This document shows, piece by piece, positions 50,674-60,486 of a stretch of 64,000 bases of DNA. The stretch is from positions 1,860,001 through 1,924,000 of the forward strand of contig CAWEUM010000005.1 in NCBI GenBank assembly GCA_963812255.1, read 5' to 3'. Each line of letters starts with the position of its first letter. The first letter of the stretch is position 1. This DNA is from DATJGR01 sp963812255. Its GTDB lineage: Bacteria > Pseudomonadota > Gammaproteobacteria > Pseudomonadales > Azotimanducaceae. The notes beneath the pieces were generated by a model. It was not told the origin of the DNA and did not search any database. It saw only the letters and a program-made list of their open reading frames with translations. The position numbers were made by a program, and so were the translations under genes.

Positions 50674-51801
50674 ATGACCGAGATCCCGCCAGCATTACCC
50701 GTCACGCGTCCCGGCAAGTGGGCACAACGACTGACGAATCGGGAGGTGCAGTTCTGGTCGGTCCAGTTGGTCGGCTGGACCGGCTGGGCGTTCGCCAGCG
50801 CGATCGGTTGGTTGTACTGGATGGACGTGCCCGACCGGCCGCATCTGGTGAGACTGTATGTGTTCGCTGCCATCGCCGGCATCGCGGTATCCAGTGTGTT
50901 GCGCTATGTGTACCGCGCGCAGTGGGCGCGACCGCTGACGCTTCGAATCGGCACGGCAGTGGTTTTGTCGTATCTGATGGCCGGTGTTTGGCAGGCGGCA
51001 AAGAACCTCGTTGTTGCGCGCCTGCTCCACGACTTCGAACCGAAAGGCTGGCTCGGCTACTTCGAGGGAATCCAAGCCTCGTTCTACGTCATGCTGGGCT
51101 GGAGCGCCTTCTACTTCGGCATCAAGTATTACCAGATGCTGCAGCGGGAAACCGAGAAAGTTCTTCGCGTGACCGCGATGGCGCACGAGGCGCAGTTGAA
51201 AATGCTGCGCTATCAACTCAACCCGCATTTCCTATTCAACACGCTGAACGCAATTTCGACTTTGATCCTCGAACGCGATACGGAGCACGCGAATCAAATG
51301 GTGACGTGCCTGTCGCGCTTTCTGCGCTATTCCTTGGACAACGATCCGATGCAGCGCGTGTCGCTCGAACAGGAACTGATCGCATTGAATCTCTACCTCG
51401 ACATCGAGCAGGTTCGTTTCGAAGAACGCATGAAGATCGAGACCGACATCGAAGCTCTGGCCCGCCGCGCGTTGATTCCAAGCCTGCTGTTGCAGCCGAT
51501 CGTCGAAAACGCAGTCAAGTACGCAATCGCACCGCGCGAATGCGGCGGCAAGATCCGCATCGACGCCCACGTTCGCGGCGCGCAGTTGTGCGTGGACATC
51601 ACCGATGACGGACCCGGCCTTTCGGATTCGCGCGCGGTGCGGAATGCGCCCCGCGAGGGCAATGGGTCGCGCGGGGTCGGACTCATCAACACACGGCAAC
51701 GCCTCGAGGAGATCTACTCGCGCAATCATTCGTTCTCGATGACCAACATACTCCCGCAAGGGTTGCGCGTATGCGTACGGATTCCGTTCGAAACCACATG
51801 A
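50674..51801 (+). CDS. LytS/AlgZ-type sensor histidine kinase
   Basis: A 375-aa membrane kinase. Four hydrophobic segments in the first 160 residues form the sensor, then comes the His_kinase domain with QLNPHFLFNTLNAISTLI (phospho-acceptor His) and the ATPase with PSLLLQPIVENAVKYAI (N box) and DDGPGL. It is the AlgZ/LytS/YehU class. Its stop overlaps the start of the LytTR regulator, making a clear two-component operon. Signal unknown. Confidence 0.9.
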   Translation: MTEIPPALPVTRPGKWAQRLTNREVQFWSVQLVGWTGWAFASAIGWLYWMDVPDRPHLVRLYVFAAIAGIAVSSVLRYVYRAQWARPLTLRIGTAVVLSYLMAGVWQAAKNLVVARLLHDFEPKGWLGYFEGIQASFYVMLGWSAFYFGIKYYQMLQRETEKVLRVTAMAHEAQLKMLRYQLNPHFLFNTLNAISTLILERDTEHANQMVTCLSRFLRYSLDNDPMQRVSLEQELIALNLYLDIEQVRFEERMKIETDIEALARRALIPSLLLQPIVENAVKYAIAPRECGGKIRIDAHVRGAQLCVDITDDGPGLSDSRAVRNAPREGNGSRGVGLINTRQRLEEIYSRNHSFSMTNILPQGLRVCVRIPFETT

Positions 51802-52601
51802 ATGCACCGCTGCGCGTGCTGGTCGTCGACGACGAGGCACTGGCGCGACGCGGACTCAAGGTGCGCCTCGCCGCCATCGAGGGCCTCGAAGTCGTCGCCG
51901 AATGCGCCAACGGGCGCGAAGCACTCGCCGCGATTACCGACGAATCGCCGGACCTTGTGTTCCTCGACATCAGAATGCCCGGACTCGATGGATTCGACGT
52001 GGTGCGCGAACTGCAGAGCGATTCGATGCCCTTGATCATTTTCGTCACCGCATTCGATCAGTACGCTGTCAGCGCCTTCGAGGTGAACGCAATCGACTAT
52101 CTGCTCAAACCGATCGAGCAACCGCGCCTCGAGGAATCCGTCAGACGCGCGCGATCGTTGCGCGCCGCGCAAACTGCGGTCGATCAAAAACCTCGTCTGA
52201 TGAACCTGATCGTTTCGTTGACGGGGCATTCGGAGTCCGCCATCGGCACCCTGGTCGAACAAAGCGGCGAGCAGTCCTTTGCGCAGCGACTGACGATTCG
52301 AGATGGAGCCAGCATCGCGCTCGTGCCGGTATCCGAAATCGAGTGGATCGATGCGGCGGGGGACTACATGTGCGTTCATGCGCAGCAAAAGACGCACGTC
52401 ATGCGCGTAACGATGAAACAGCTCGAAGCGCAGCTCGATCCAATGTTGTTTCTGCGGGTTCACCGATCGACGCTGATCAACGTCGGACATGTCGTTCGGC
52501 TCACCGCACACACCAACGGCGAATACTTCATCGAACTGACACAAGGCGCACGTCTAAAGGTCAGCCGCGGCTATCGAGATCGTATCGCGCGTTTCCTCTA
52601 G
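51798..52601 (+). CDS. LytTR-family response regulator
   Basis: A 267-aa regulator. The receiver domain has the phospho-acceptor Asp in DLVFLDIRMPGLDGFD and the Lys in YLLKPIEQPRL. The DNA-binding LytTR domain follows: VSEIEWIDAAGDYMCVHA and MLFLRVHRSTLINVGHV. The ATG sits in the kinase stop codon (ATGA). AlgR/YehT-type; controlled genes cannot be read. No obvious paired repeats upstream of the pair were noticed. Confidence 0.9.
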   Translation: MNAPLRVLVVDDEALARRGLKVRLAAIEGLEVVAECANGREALAAITDESPDLVFLDIRMPGLDGFDVVRELQSDSMPLIIFVTAFDQYAVSAFEVNAIDYLLKPIEQPRLEESVRRARSLRAAQTAVDQKPRLMNLIVSLTGHSESAIGTLVEQSGEQSFAQRLTIRDGASIALVPVSEIEWIDAAGDYMCVHAQQKTHVMRVTMKQLEAQLDPMLFLRVHRSTLINVGHVVRLTAHTNGEYFIELTQGARLKVSRGYRDRIARFL

Positions 52602-52687
52602 TCGTGCAGTTCGTGCTCGAGCGACTTTCATTGCGTGGCTCATCTCGGTTACGTTACCCGGCCATCCGAACGCGAGGAGAGTTGCTG

Positions 52688-53470
52688 ATGACCGACCTGA
52701 TCCGCTACCAAACCGAAGACGCCGTTGGCGTCATCACGATCAACCGCCCGGAAAAGCGCAACGCGATGACCTATGCGATGCTTGGCGAGTTTCTCGAGCG
52801 CGTTGCCGAGGCGGGTACCGACAGTTCCACTCGGGCGCTGATCATCACCGGAGCACCGGGTGCGTTCTGCGCCGGCACCGACCTTGCCGACCTGGCGACG
52901 ATCCCCGGCGCCGAGCGCGGTCTGCGCGGCAGTTCTGAGGAACGCGAGCGATGGTGGCCGATCATCGAATGTCCGAAGCCGGTCATCGGCGCCATTGACG
53001 GTCCCGCCGTCGGGATGGGGGCCGAATTCAGTTCACAGTGCGACATTCGTATCGCAACACCAAAGGCGCGTTTCGCGTGGAATTTCGTTCATCGCGGGCT
53101 CGTGCCGGATACCGGCGCCGGCAGTTGGCTATTGCCGAGATTGATCGGCGTTCAGCGCGCACTGAAGCTTCTTTACAGCGGCGACTTTTTGAGCGCCGAG
53201 CAGGCACTCGAGATCGGCTATATAGATCAGCTGGTCGAGAGCGACGCGCTTCTTGCTACCGCAACGACGCTCGCGCGTAAAATCGCCGAAGGCTCACCGT
53301 TTTCACAGAGCCGCATCAAGGCCTTGGTATATGAAGGCCTCGGTGCAGAGATATCGGACCACATGCAGCGCCACACCGGTGCACTTGCCGAATGTTTCAA
53401 ATCCAACGATCACAGAGAGGGCGTTGCGGCATTCCTGGAACGTCGTCCCGCTCGATTCTCGGGGTCTTGA
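52688..53470 (+). CDS. Enoyl-CoA hydratase/isomerase
   Basis: A 260-aa crotonase-fold protein. GVITINRPEKRNAM opens it, the first oxyanion-hole segment is GAPGAFCAGTDLADL, and the second is AIDGPAVGMGAEFSS. The residue after the second segment (CDIRIATPKARF) keeps the active cleft; one catalytic Glu is plausible at the expected place in FVHRGLVPDTGAGSW. GAGGAG precedes the ATG. Monocistronic, following the LytTR gene by 86 bp. Confidence 0.9.
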   Translation: MTDLIRYQTEDAVGVITINRPEKRNAMTYAMLGEFLERVAEAGTDSSTRALIITGAPGAFCAGTDLADLATIPGAERGLRGSSEERERWWPIIECPKPVIGAIDGPAVGMGAEFSSQCDIRIATPKARFAWNFVHRGLVPDTGAGSWLLPRLIGVQRALKLLYSGDFLSAEQALEIGYIDQLVESDALLATATTLARKIAEGSPFSQSRIKALVYEGLGAEISDHMQRHTGALAECFKSNDHREGVAAFLERRPARFSGS

Positions 53471-53515
53471 AGACACTACCAGTGACTACCCAACGACAAT
53501 AATGGGGGGCGTCGA

Positions 53516-54556
53516 TCATCCCATGGAAATGCCGAATAGATAGCCCAGCACGTAAGTGATGCTCGCGGCAGCTGCACCAATGCCCAACATGCGCACACCG
53601 CCGCGCACCGCCCCTCGGCCAGTGAAGAGACTGATCGACGCGCCGAGGCCGAACAGTGCAACACCGGTGAGCGTCGCTGACGCGAACAAGCCACCAACTC
53701 CGATCAGAAACGGAACCAGCGGCACCAGCGCGCCGACTGCGAAGCATGCGAACGAAAACCCCGCCGCGCCCCAAGCGGAACCGAGGTTGTCGGGGTCGAG
53801 CCCGAGTTCTTCTCGTGCCAGGACGTCCAGTGCATGCTTCGGGTCGGCCAGCATCTTTTGCGCGACCACGCGCGCCTCGTCTAGATTCATGCCGCGTGCA
53901 GCATAGATCAGCGCCAACTCTTCAGCCTCTTCTTCCGGATATTCGTCGAGTTCGTGCTGCTCGAGCCGCATCTGATGCTCATACAGTTCGCGCTGCGAAC
54001 GCATCGATACAAATTCGCCGGACGCCATCGACAACGCGCCGGCCAATGCACCGGCAACGCCGGTCAGCAGGATCATGCGGCTGTCGGACGACGCGCCCGC
54101 CACGCCCATGATCAGACTGGCGTTGGAGATCAGACCATCGTTCGCGCCGAATACCGCTGCGCGAAAATTGCCTCCGACACCGCGATGCGATTGTCCAACT
54201 TCGTCGACGGTCTCCGGCATCACGTGTCCGCCGGGATGCGCGCTGGAATAGGCGGACATGCCGCGGACTTTCATACTTGCGAGGATTTGGCGAATGGGCT
54301 TTACGCCGAGACGACGTGCCAGCCACGCGACCAGTCGCGCGCGAACGCTTGGTGTGAACTGCGGCAGCGTCGCGCCGTTCGTGGTGATTTTGGTCGCCCA
54401 CAACGATGCCTGCTCGTCTGCCTCCTGAGCCAGCGTCGCGAACAGTTCCGCCAACGTCGCGCGCGACTCGGTGCGCGCAAGCGCCCGATACAGCCAAGCG
54501 GATTGCTTCTCTTCGCGCCAACTGGACAGCGCCGCATCGTCAACGTGTCCAACCAT
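53516..54556 (-). CDS. VIT1/CCC1-type metal transporter with ferritin-like N-terminus
   Basis: A 346-aa protein. The first 130 residues look like a helical rubrerythrin/ferritin-like domain (WREEKQSAWLYRALARTE, LFATLAQEADEQASLW). The C-terminal two thirds is a VIT1/CCC1 transporter: NFRAAVFGANDGLISNASLIMG, LAGALSMASGEFVSM, an acidic EYPEEEAEELALIYAARG metal-loop and the final hydrophobic pairs. Such fusions move Fe2+ or Mn2+ across a membrane and the N-terminal domain could sense or load it. Together with EncFtn it suggests iron-detoxification capacity. Confidence 0.88.
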   Translation of the reverse strand: MVGHVDDAALSSWREEKQSAWLYRALARTESRATLAELFATLAQEADEQASLWATKITTNGATLPQFTPSVRARLVAWLARRLGVKPIRQILASMKVRGMSAYSSAHPGGHVMPETVDEVGQSHRGVGGNFRAAVFGANDGLISNASLIMGVAGASSDSRMILLTGVAGALAGALSMASGEFVSMRSQRELYEHQMRLEQHELDEYPEEEAEELALIYAARGMNLDEARVVAQKMLADPKHALDVLAREELGLDPDNLGSAWGAAGFSFACFAVGALVPLVPFLIGVGGLFASATLTGVALFGLGASISLFTGRGAVRGGVRMLGIGAAAASITYVLGYLFGISMG

Positions 54557-54624
54557 TTCGATCCGGCACTTTCATCGCGTGGATTGGCATGTTAACCGAA
54601 GTGACGTTGATCGAAGGGGACGCA

Positions 54625-54665
54625 GCGGGTAGGCTCGCGGCGCTTGCGTATCCCCCGCTTTTTTT
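54625..54665 (+). terminator. GC stem followed by T7 in the patatin leader
   Basis: GCGGG (54625-54629) can pair with CCCGC (54654-54658), followed at once by seven T (54659-54665), 30 nt upstream of the patatin ATG. The loop is long (24 nt), so the stem is weak. If active it would attenuate transcription into the patatin gene. Confidence 0.3.
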
Positions 54666-54695
54666 CATCGTCACATCACGCTCGGAGACGTCGAT

Positions 54696-56954
54696 ATGAT
54701 CCTCCGTCCCGCTCATTCGTCTCAACTTCCGGCGATCCTGCTGAGCGCCCTATTGATGTGCGTCGCCGGGAACACCGCGCACGCTAGCGACCAGTGCAAG
54801 ACGCCCGCGACCGATCGACCCCGCATTGGCCTGGTGTTGGGCGGCGGCGGCGCCCGCGGCATCGCGCACATCGGTGTCATCCGCGAACTCGAAGAACTGC
54901 GCATTCCGATCGACTACATCGCCGGGACCAGCATGGGTTCCATCGTCGGTGGATTGTATGCGGCGGGGATGACACCCAAGGAAATGGAGGACACGCTCCA
55001 CCAGTTGAACTGGAACGATATCTTTGCCGATGACACGGTCCGTGCGGAACGTCCATACCGGCGCAAACGCGACGACGATCTCGCGCTGTTCGGACCGAAG
55101 TTCGGTGTCGGCGCAAAATCGTCGTTGCTGCCGCGAGGCGCGATCAGCGGGCAGAAGATCCAGTTCTTTCTGGAGACCGTGACCAGCGAGCGCGTGCAAA
55201 AGAAAGGGTTCGATGAATTACCCATTCCTTTCCGCGCCATCGCCGCCGATCTCGTGACCGGTAAGCCGGTGGTCATCTCACACGGCGACCTCGCAACCGC
55301 AATGCGCGCCAGCATGTCGATTCCAGGATTGTTCTCGCCGATTGACTTCCAGGGACATCTGCTCGTCGACGGCGGCATCGTCAACAACCTGCCGGTCAAC
55401 GTCGTCCTAGGCATGGGCGCGGACGTTCTGATTGCGGTGGACGTCGGTACGCCGTTGCATACACGCAAAGAGCTCACCGACTTCGTGTCCATCACGAGCC
55501 AGCTGACCGGCATCATGGTGGCCAACAACACCGAACGTCAGGAGGCAATGCTGACCCCGAAGGATGTGCTGATCGTCCCGCCGCTCGGCAACGAGATCAG
55601 CTGGATCGACTTCGCCAAGGTCAATCAGACCATCCCGATCGGATACGAGGCGGCGCAGGCGTTACGCGACCGGCTCGCGCCGTTAGGCATCTCTGAGGAA
55701 GCCTACAGAGAGTACCGCGCTCGCATTGCCGCATGCGTCGCTGGCCCACCGGTCATCCAGTTCGTTCACTTGAACAATCGTTCCCGATTCTCCGACGCAG
55801 TGATCTACGAACGGCTCCACGTAGCGATTGGTAAACCACTCGACAAGGTACGGCTGGAGAAGGACATTCAGCAGATCTACGCGCTGGGCTTTCTCGATCG
55901 GGCGACATATGAAGTCGTCAAAGACAACGGTCAATTCGGCCTGCTCGTGACAGTGAAACAGGACGAGCGCGGTAATTCGTTCATCGAGACCGGCATGGAT
56001 TTTACCGGCGTCAGCGATTCGTCGACCATCGATCTGCGTCTGGCGTATTTGAAGACCAATGTCGACGAACTCGGCAGCGAATTTCGCGGCATGATCCAAC
56101 TGGGGGAAAACCAGGGATTCCTCACCGAGCTGTACAAGCCCATCGGTCCCGAATTGAAATGGATCGTCGTCCCGAATGCGTACGCTGAGCGCCGTAGCCT
56201 GACCGAGTTCAGCGATCAGGGCGACAAGCTCGGTCAGGTCGATATCGAAGAGTACGGCGCCTCCTTGTCGATGGGTCGAGAGTTCTGGCGCAGCGCCGCG
56301 TTGTTCGCCGGCGTGCGGCGTTACGCCGGCAGCACCCACGTGCGGATTGGCGAGCCAACGCTTTCCGAGGGGCCATTCGACGGCGGCGAATGGTTCGTCC
56401 ACGGCGCATGGGATCGCATCGACAACCGCTATTTCCCGTCCCATGGCACGTTTGCCGATTTCGAATATCTTTGGTCGCGGACGGCGCTGGGCGCCGACAC
56501 CGAGTTTCAGCAGTTCGCGGGCCAGATGTTCACTGCCAGGACATGGGGGCTGCATACCGTGCTGCTCGGCGGCCGGCTCGGACTGACACGCCATGGTGAA
56601 GCCCCCACGCAGAACCTCTTTCGGGCCGGCGGCATGTTTCGTTTGTCGGGCTTCGAACCCGACGAGTTGAGCGGCCAGAATTTCGGTATGGCATTGCTCG
56701 GCTATCGCTACAAGTTGTTTGCGACCGGTTGGCTGCCACCGTACGTGGGTATGACGCTCGAGTACGGCAACGTAGCCACCGACGCGGATGACATTCTCGA
56801 CGAGGGCCTCGTCAACGCGAGCGCCTACATGGGATTCAACTCACCGCTTGGTCCGCTGTACATCGGCTACGGATTCGCGCAAGGCGGACACCGAGCGTAT
56901 TTCGTGCGGATCGGGAACGTTCTCGGTAACTCGTCGATCGACGACCACGACTAG
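54696..56954 (+). CDS. PlpD-like patatin phospholipase with beta-barrel (type Vd autotransporter)
   Basis: A 752-aa secreted protein. The signal peptide (ILLSALLMCVAGNTAHA) is followed by a patatin domain: oxyanion GGGGARGIAHIG, catalytic Ser in GTSMGSIVGG and Asp in DGGIVNN. After a POTRA-like region (residues about 350-430, VIQFVHLNNRSRFSD) a 16-strand Omp85/TpsB-like barrel forms the C-terminal 320 residues. This matches Pseudomonas PlpD, which releases or exposes a lipase at the surface. GGAG lies 8 nt before the ATG. Single gene. Confidence 0.9.
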   Translation: MILRPAHSSQLPAILLSALLMCVAGNTAHASDQCKTPATDRPRIGLVLGGGGARGIAHIGVIRELEELRIPIDYIAGTSMGSIVGGLYAAGMTPKEMEDTLHQLNWNDIFADDTVRAERPYRRKRDDDLALFGPKFGVGAKSSLLPRGAISGQKIQFFLETVTSERVQKKGFDELPIPFRAIAADLVTGKPVVISHGDLATAMRASMSIPGLFSPIDFQGHLLVDGGIVNNLPVNVVLGMGADVLIAVDVGTPLHTRKELTDFVSITSQLTGIMVANNTERQEAMLTPKDVLIVPPLGNEISWIDFAKVNQTIPIGYEAAQALRDRLAPLGISEEAYREYRARIAACVAGPPVIQFVHLNNRSRFSDAVIYERLHVAIGKPLDKVRLEKDIQQIYALGFLDRATYEVVKDNGQFGLLVTVKQDERGNSFIETGMDFTGVSDSSTIDLRLAYLKTNVDELGSEFRGMIQLGENQGFLTELYKPIGPELKWIVVPNAYAERRSLTEFSDQGDKLGQVDIEEYGASLSMGREFWRSAALFAGVRRYAGSTHVRIGEPTLSEGPFDGGEWFVHGAWDRIDNRYFPSHGTFADFEYLWSRTALGADTEFQQFAGQMFTARTWGLHTVLLGGRLGLTRHGEAPTQNLFRAGGMFRLSGFEPDELSGQNFGMALLGYRYKLFATGWLPPYVGMTLEYGNVATDADDILDEGLVNASAYMGFNSPLGPLYIGYGFAQGGHRAYFVRIGNVLGNSSIDDHD

Positions 56955-56987
56955 ATCTGGGCGGCGTGCGCCGCACCGCACGAACGA

Positions 56988-57509
56988 TCAGTGCTGCGGC
57001 ACTTTCCGTGTCGGGGACATACCTGTGACGGGCATTTTCGCAGTCAATCGGGCGAGCGCAGCCGAGTCGAATCTGGCGTCGATCATGAGGACCCGAGTGG
57101 CCTTGGTCTGGGGCAGGAATTTGAGAAACTTCTTCAGGTATTCACGCTTCAGCTTGACGACGGCCTCGTCGATCTGCAGATAGCCGTCGGCGATAGATTT
57201 CGCTTGCCCGCTCGTCATGGTGCGAAACGTCTCGACGTATTCGGCGGCGATCTTCGCTCGTCTATCCTCCAGTTTGCTCATATCACGTCGGTAATCGCGA
57301 TACAGCGGCCAGAACCCGTCGCCTTCGTCCTTGCCAAACGGAATCGTTGCCGCAATGAAGCTCTTTCGCTGCGCCTCACTGGCACCCAGTTGCGCTGGTG
57401 GCGCGGCAACAGCGTTCGACCGTGCACTACCCTCTTCAGCGTACGACGCGACACAGGACAGCGCCGAGACCACGACGAATCCGGCCAACACTCTACGTGC
57501 CGCAATCAT
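56988..57509 (-). CDS. Exported helical protein of unknown function
   Basis: A 173-aa periplasmic protein: a signal peptide (VLAGFVVVSALSCVASYA), then a mainly helical charged domain (FWPLYRDYRRDMSKLEDRRAK, ADGYLQIDEAVVKLKREYLKKF). The shape recalls Spy/CpxP-type spheroplast proteins, but no LTxxQ motif is seen. GGGGGA lies 5 nt before the chosen ATG. Convergent with the patatin gene. Confidence 0.7.
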   Translation of the reverse strand: MIAARRVLAGFVVVSALSCVASYAEEGSARSNAVAAPPAQLGASEAQRKSFIAATIPFGKDEGDGFWPLYRDYRRDMSKLEDRRAKIAAEYVETFRTMTSGQAKSIADGYLQIDEAVVKLKREYLKKFLKFLPQTKATRVLMIDARFDSAALARLTAKMPVTGMSPTRKVPQH

Positions 57510-57624
57510 GATCGTCCCCCAAATGTCTCTGCCGCCATATTCGCTGCCATCATAGCGACGGCCGTTGACCACGACCAAACCGTCGATGTCGCGCTAGAAT
57601 CACGTCTCGAACGAAGGGGGGGTG

Positions 57625-58329
57625 ATGCGAATCGCTGCGAGTGCATTTGCGATGGGTGCATTGATGATGCTGGGAGGCTGCGTCGCCGATCATCAGGATC
57701 CGCCGGAGCTCGGCACAAAGCTGACCTACGACGGGCTCGCAAAGGTCGAGGATCGGAAGGCTTTGGACGCGTGGATGCGGCCCGATTTCTCGCTGACGGG
57801 TTACACCAAGATCATGTTGGTCGGCGCCGGCATCGAATACCGTCCCGTCAAACAGCCGGTCAGCCGAACGGCGGTCCGGAGTGCCGCGGTCACGGAATTT
57901 CCGTTGACACTCCAGCAGAAGGCACGCCTGCGTTCGATCGTCAGCGACGCGTTCAAGAACGAGCTTGCGCAATCGAAACGCTTTCAGCTCGTCGATCAAC
58001 CCGGTCCCGATGTCGTGACGATCTGGGGCGGTTTGGTGGATGTGGTGTCACACGTGCCGCCCACGCCCACCGGACGCAGTAGTATCTATCTGACATCGGT
58101 CGGTCAAGCAACACTGGTCGTGGAGCTGCGCGATTCCGAGAGCAATGCTGTGCTGCTGCGGGTGATCGATCGCCGCGCTGCGCAATTAGCACAATCCACG
58201 CCACCGGCCATGCGTTCGAGTTCAGTCGCGAACTGGTCCGAGGTCAAGCGACTCGCTCGCCGATGGGCGATTCGACTACGCACGACCCTCGATGAAGCGG
58301 CGACATGGGACTACGAGTCACTCAACTAG
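57625..58329 (+). CDS. DUF3313 lipoprotein
   Basis: A 234-aa lipoprotein with lipobox LGGC. The family block DYTKIMLVGAG-like (TGYTKIMLVGAGIEYRP) and VTIWGGLVDVVSHVPP fit DUF3313, whose role is unknown. A GTG directly before the ATG is in frame; the ATG was chosen because the G-rich ribosome site spacing fits. It ends 20 bp before the cysteine-synthase-like gene. Confidence 0.82.
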   Translation: MRIAASAFAMGALMMLGGCVADHQDPPELGTKLTYDGLAKVEDRKALDAWMRPDFSLTGYTKIMLVGAGIEYRPVKQPVSRTAVRSAAVTEFPLTLQQKARLRSIVSDAFKNELAQSKRFQLVDQPGPDVVTIWGGLVDVVSHVPPTPTGRSSIYLTSVGQATLVVELRDSESNAVLLRVIDRRAAQLAQSTPPAMRSSSVANWSEVKRLARRWAIRLRTTLDEAATWDYESLN

Positions 58330-58349
58330 ACGACATCGGGAGGTACCAC

Positions 58350-59306
58350 ATGATCTACGACAGCATTCTCGACACCATCGGCAATACGCCGATCGTACGG
58401 CTGCATCGCACCGGCCCAGAGCACGTGACCTTGTACGTGAAGGTCGAGTCATTCAATCCGATGGCGTCGGTCAAGGATCGTCTGGCCTACGCGATCATCA
58501 AGGATGCGCGCGATTCCGGCGCGCTGAAACCGGGCCAGACAGTCGTCGAGGCCACGTCCGGTAACACCGGCATCGCATTGGCAATGGTGTGCGCGGTGTA
58601 CGGACACCCTTTCGTGGCCACGATGGCCGAGTCGTTCTCGATCGAGCGACGTCGCCTGATGCGCGCGTTGGGTGCGAAGGTGATTCTGACACCCGCAGCC
58701 GAGCGTGGTACCGGTATGGTGCGACGCGCCGAGGAACTGGCGAAGCAGCATGGTTGGTTTCTCGCGCGGCAGTTCGAAAATCCGGCAAATCCGGCGTATC
58801 ACCGCAACACCACGGCGGCCGAAATTCTGCGGGACTTCGCCGACAAGCGTCTCGACTACTGGGTGACGGGTTGGGGTACCGGTGGCACATTGACGGGCGT
58901 GGGCGAAATGCTGAAGGTTGCACGCCCCGAAACGAAAGTCGTGGTGGTCGAACCCGCCGTCGCCGCGATGCTGGCGGGTGAACAGTGGCATCCACATAAG
59001 ATTCAAGGTTGGGCACCCGACTTCATTCCTGCCGTATTGAACAAAGGTGTCGGTGACGAATTCGTATCGGTCGACGACACTGTCGCGCGCGACACAGCGC
59101 TTCATCTCGCGCGCCAGGAAGGGATCTTCGTAGGCATTTCTGCCGGCGCCACGGTCGCCGGCGCGCTCGAAGTGGCACAGCGCGCGCCGAAGGGTAGCGT
59201 GTTGCTGGCAATGCTGCCGGATACCGGTGAACGATATCTGTCGACGATCCTCTTCGAAGGCATCGCCGAGGGCTCCGACGACGAGTGGTTGGCAAGCCTT
59301 GGTTAG
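58350..59306 (+). CDS. cysK: Cysteine-synthase-like PLP enzyme
   Basis: A 318-aa fold-type II PLP enzyme. The PLP lysine is in NPMASVKDRLAYAI; TSGNTGIALAM and GTGGTLTGVGEML bind the phosphate; SAGATVAGA is the C-terminal serine pocket. By all motifs it is an O-acetylserine sulfhydrylase/cysteine synthase; relatives such as CBS share the fold but are longer. GGGAGG lies 6 nt before the ATG, chosen over 58305. Possibly co-transcribed with the DUF3313 gene. Symbol given for the family. Confidence 0.85.
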   Translation: MIYDSILDTIGNTPIVRLHRTGPEHVTLYVKVESFNPMASVKDRLAYAIIKDARDSGALKPGQTVVEATSGNTGIALAMVCAVYGHPFVATMAESFSIERRRLMRALGAKVILTPAAERGTGMVRRAEELAKQHGWFLARQFENPANPAYHRNTTAAEILRDFADKRLDYWVTGWGTGGTLTGVGEMLKVARPETKVVVVEPAVAAMLAGEQWHPHKIQGWAPDFIPAVLNKGVGDEFVSVDDTVARDTALHLARQEGIFVGISAGATVAGALEVAQRAPKGSVLLAMLPDTGERYLSTILFEGIAEGSDDEWLASLG

Positions 59307-59318
59307 TGTCGGGCAGAC

Positions 59319-60299
59319 CTAGCGCGCATCGATCATCGCTCGCACCGTTGCAACGTCGATGCTGCCCGCGGGCAGCGATCGCCGCGCGAGCTGATTGCCT
59401 AGTAGCTGAACCACGGCATTCGCCGGTGTCGGAATGCCATGGCAGCGACCGAGCAGGACAACCTCACCGTTCAAATAGTCGGTCTCGATGTCCCCGGTGC
59501 CACGCGCGACGCTTTGCCAGGACGAACCGCCGTGCCGGGGATGACTCGGGATGTCGACGTAGCGAAGGCCCTCCGCGCGGCGCGCCTTGACTTCCGCCGC
59601 GCTGGCCGCGTCGATCCCGGCCGCCGCATAGCACGCGAGCGCTTCGTCCCGCAACATTCGCGAGATCTCCGCGGCGCCTTCAGCCATGTCGGTCGCAGCC
59701 TGCAGCGCGTTGTTCAGGTTCATCAGCAGTTTTGCGTATTTCTGACGCATCACCGTCGGGTCTGGCCGGACGCTGAATCCCGCGCGCTCGAACGTTTCTG
59801 CGATGCGCTCGCACAATTCATCGATTCCAGTCGGGTAGCAACCTATGTCGAGGATGCCACCCGGGTCATGCGCGTAGGTGATTACGATACCGGGCGACAT
59901 ATGCGCGGCAGGCAAATTCACAACCATCGCGTAAACATGCGCAAAACGACGCAGCGCCATGGCCTCGTTGGCGACACCGTTCTGAACGCAGACCACCGGA
60001 ATCCCATCCCCGGCGGCGTCGCGAAGATCATTCAGCGCGGCGAGCGTTTGCTGCGATTTCACGCACAGCAGCACGATGTCGCCGTCGCGCCATTCGATCT
60101 GGTTCGGATGAGCGAATGCCGGAATCGGCAATCGATGTTCGCCGTCGGGCGCAATCAACGTCAGTCCATCGCGCTGAATCGCCCCGAGATGCGCGCCACG
60201 CGCGATCAACTCGACAGACTCGTGCCGTTGAAACAATCTAGCACCGATCGTTCCGCCAATTCCGCCGCAACCATAGATGATGTAACGAATCGAACCCAC
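59319..60299 (-). CDS. Ketopantoate-reductase-family oxidoreductase
   Basis: A 326-aa NAD(P)-binding protein of the ApbA/PanE family. The nucleotide motif IIYGCGGIGGTIGARLF is at the N-terminus, VLLCVKSQQTLAAL follows, and the C-terminal domain has KYAKLLMNLNNALQA (catalytic Lys-like segment) and HGGSSWQSVARGTGDIETDY. PanE makes pantoate for CoA, but family members act on other 2-oxo acids, so no symbol is assigned. Single gene, convergent with the cysteine-synthase gene. Confidence 0.83.
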   Translation of the reverse strand: MGSIRYIIYGCGGIGGTIGARLFQRHESVELIARGAHLGAIQRDGLTLIAPDGEHRLPIPAFAHPNQIEWRDGDIVLLCVKSQQTLAALNDLRDAAGDGIPVVCVQNGVANEAMALRRFAHVYAMVVNLPAAHMSPGIVITYAHDPGGILDIGCYPTGIDELCERIAETFERAGFSVRPDPTVMRQKYAKLLMNLNNALQAATDMAEGAAEISRMLRDEALACYAAAGIDAASAAEVKARRAEGLRYVDIPSHPRHGGSSWQSVARGTGDIETDYLNGEVVLLGRCHGIPTPANAVVQLLGNQLARRSLPAGSIDVATVRAMIDAR

Positions 60300-60486
60300 T
60301 GCCGCGCTCCTGACACCTTCCGTTTAACCAAACTACAACGCGGCAAAAGCCGATGAAACCGTCATGCGGTGGATCGTTGTGCCGACTCTGGGATGTCTAT
60401 TCCCCAAAGAGCGTGAACTCGGCACGTGCCGCTTCCTCCCGGCACCTCTATGGTCCTTAGCATCGCGGTCATCCGATGGTCATGCG

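Noticed and set aside
51902..52687. N-terminal 262-codon extension of the enoyl-CoA hydratase
   Set aside because: Overlaps the LytTR gene in another frame; a proper ribosome site precedes the ATG at 52688.
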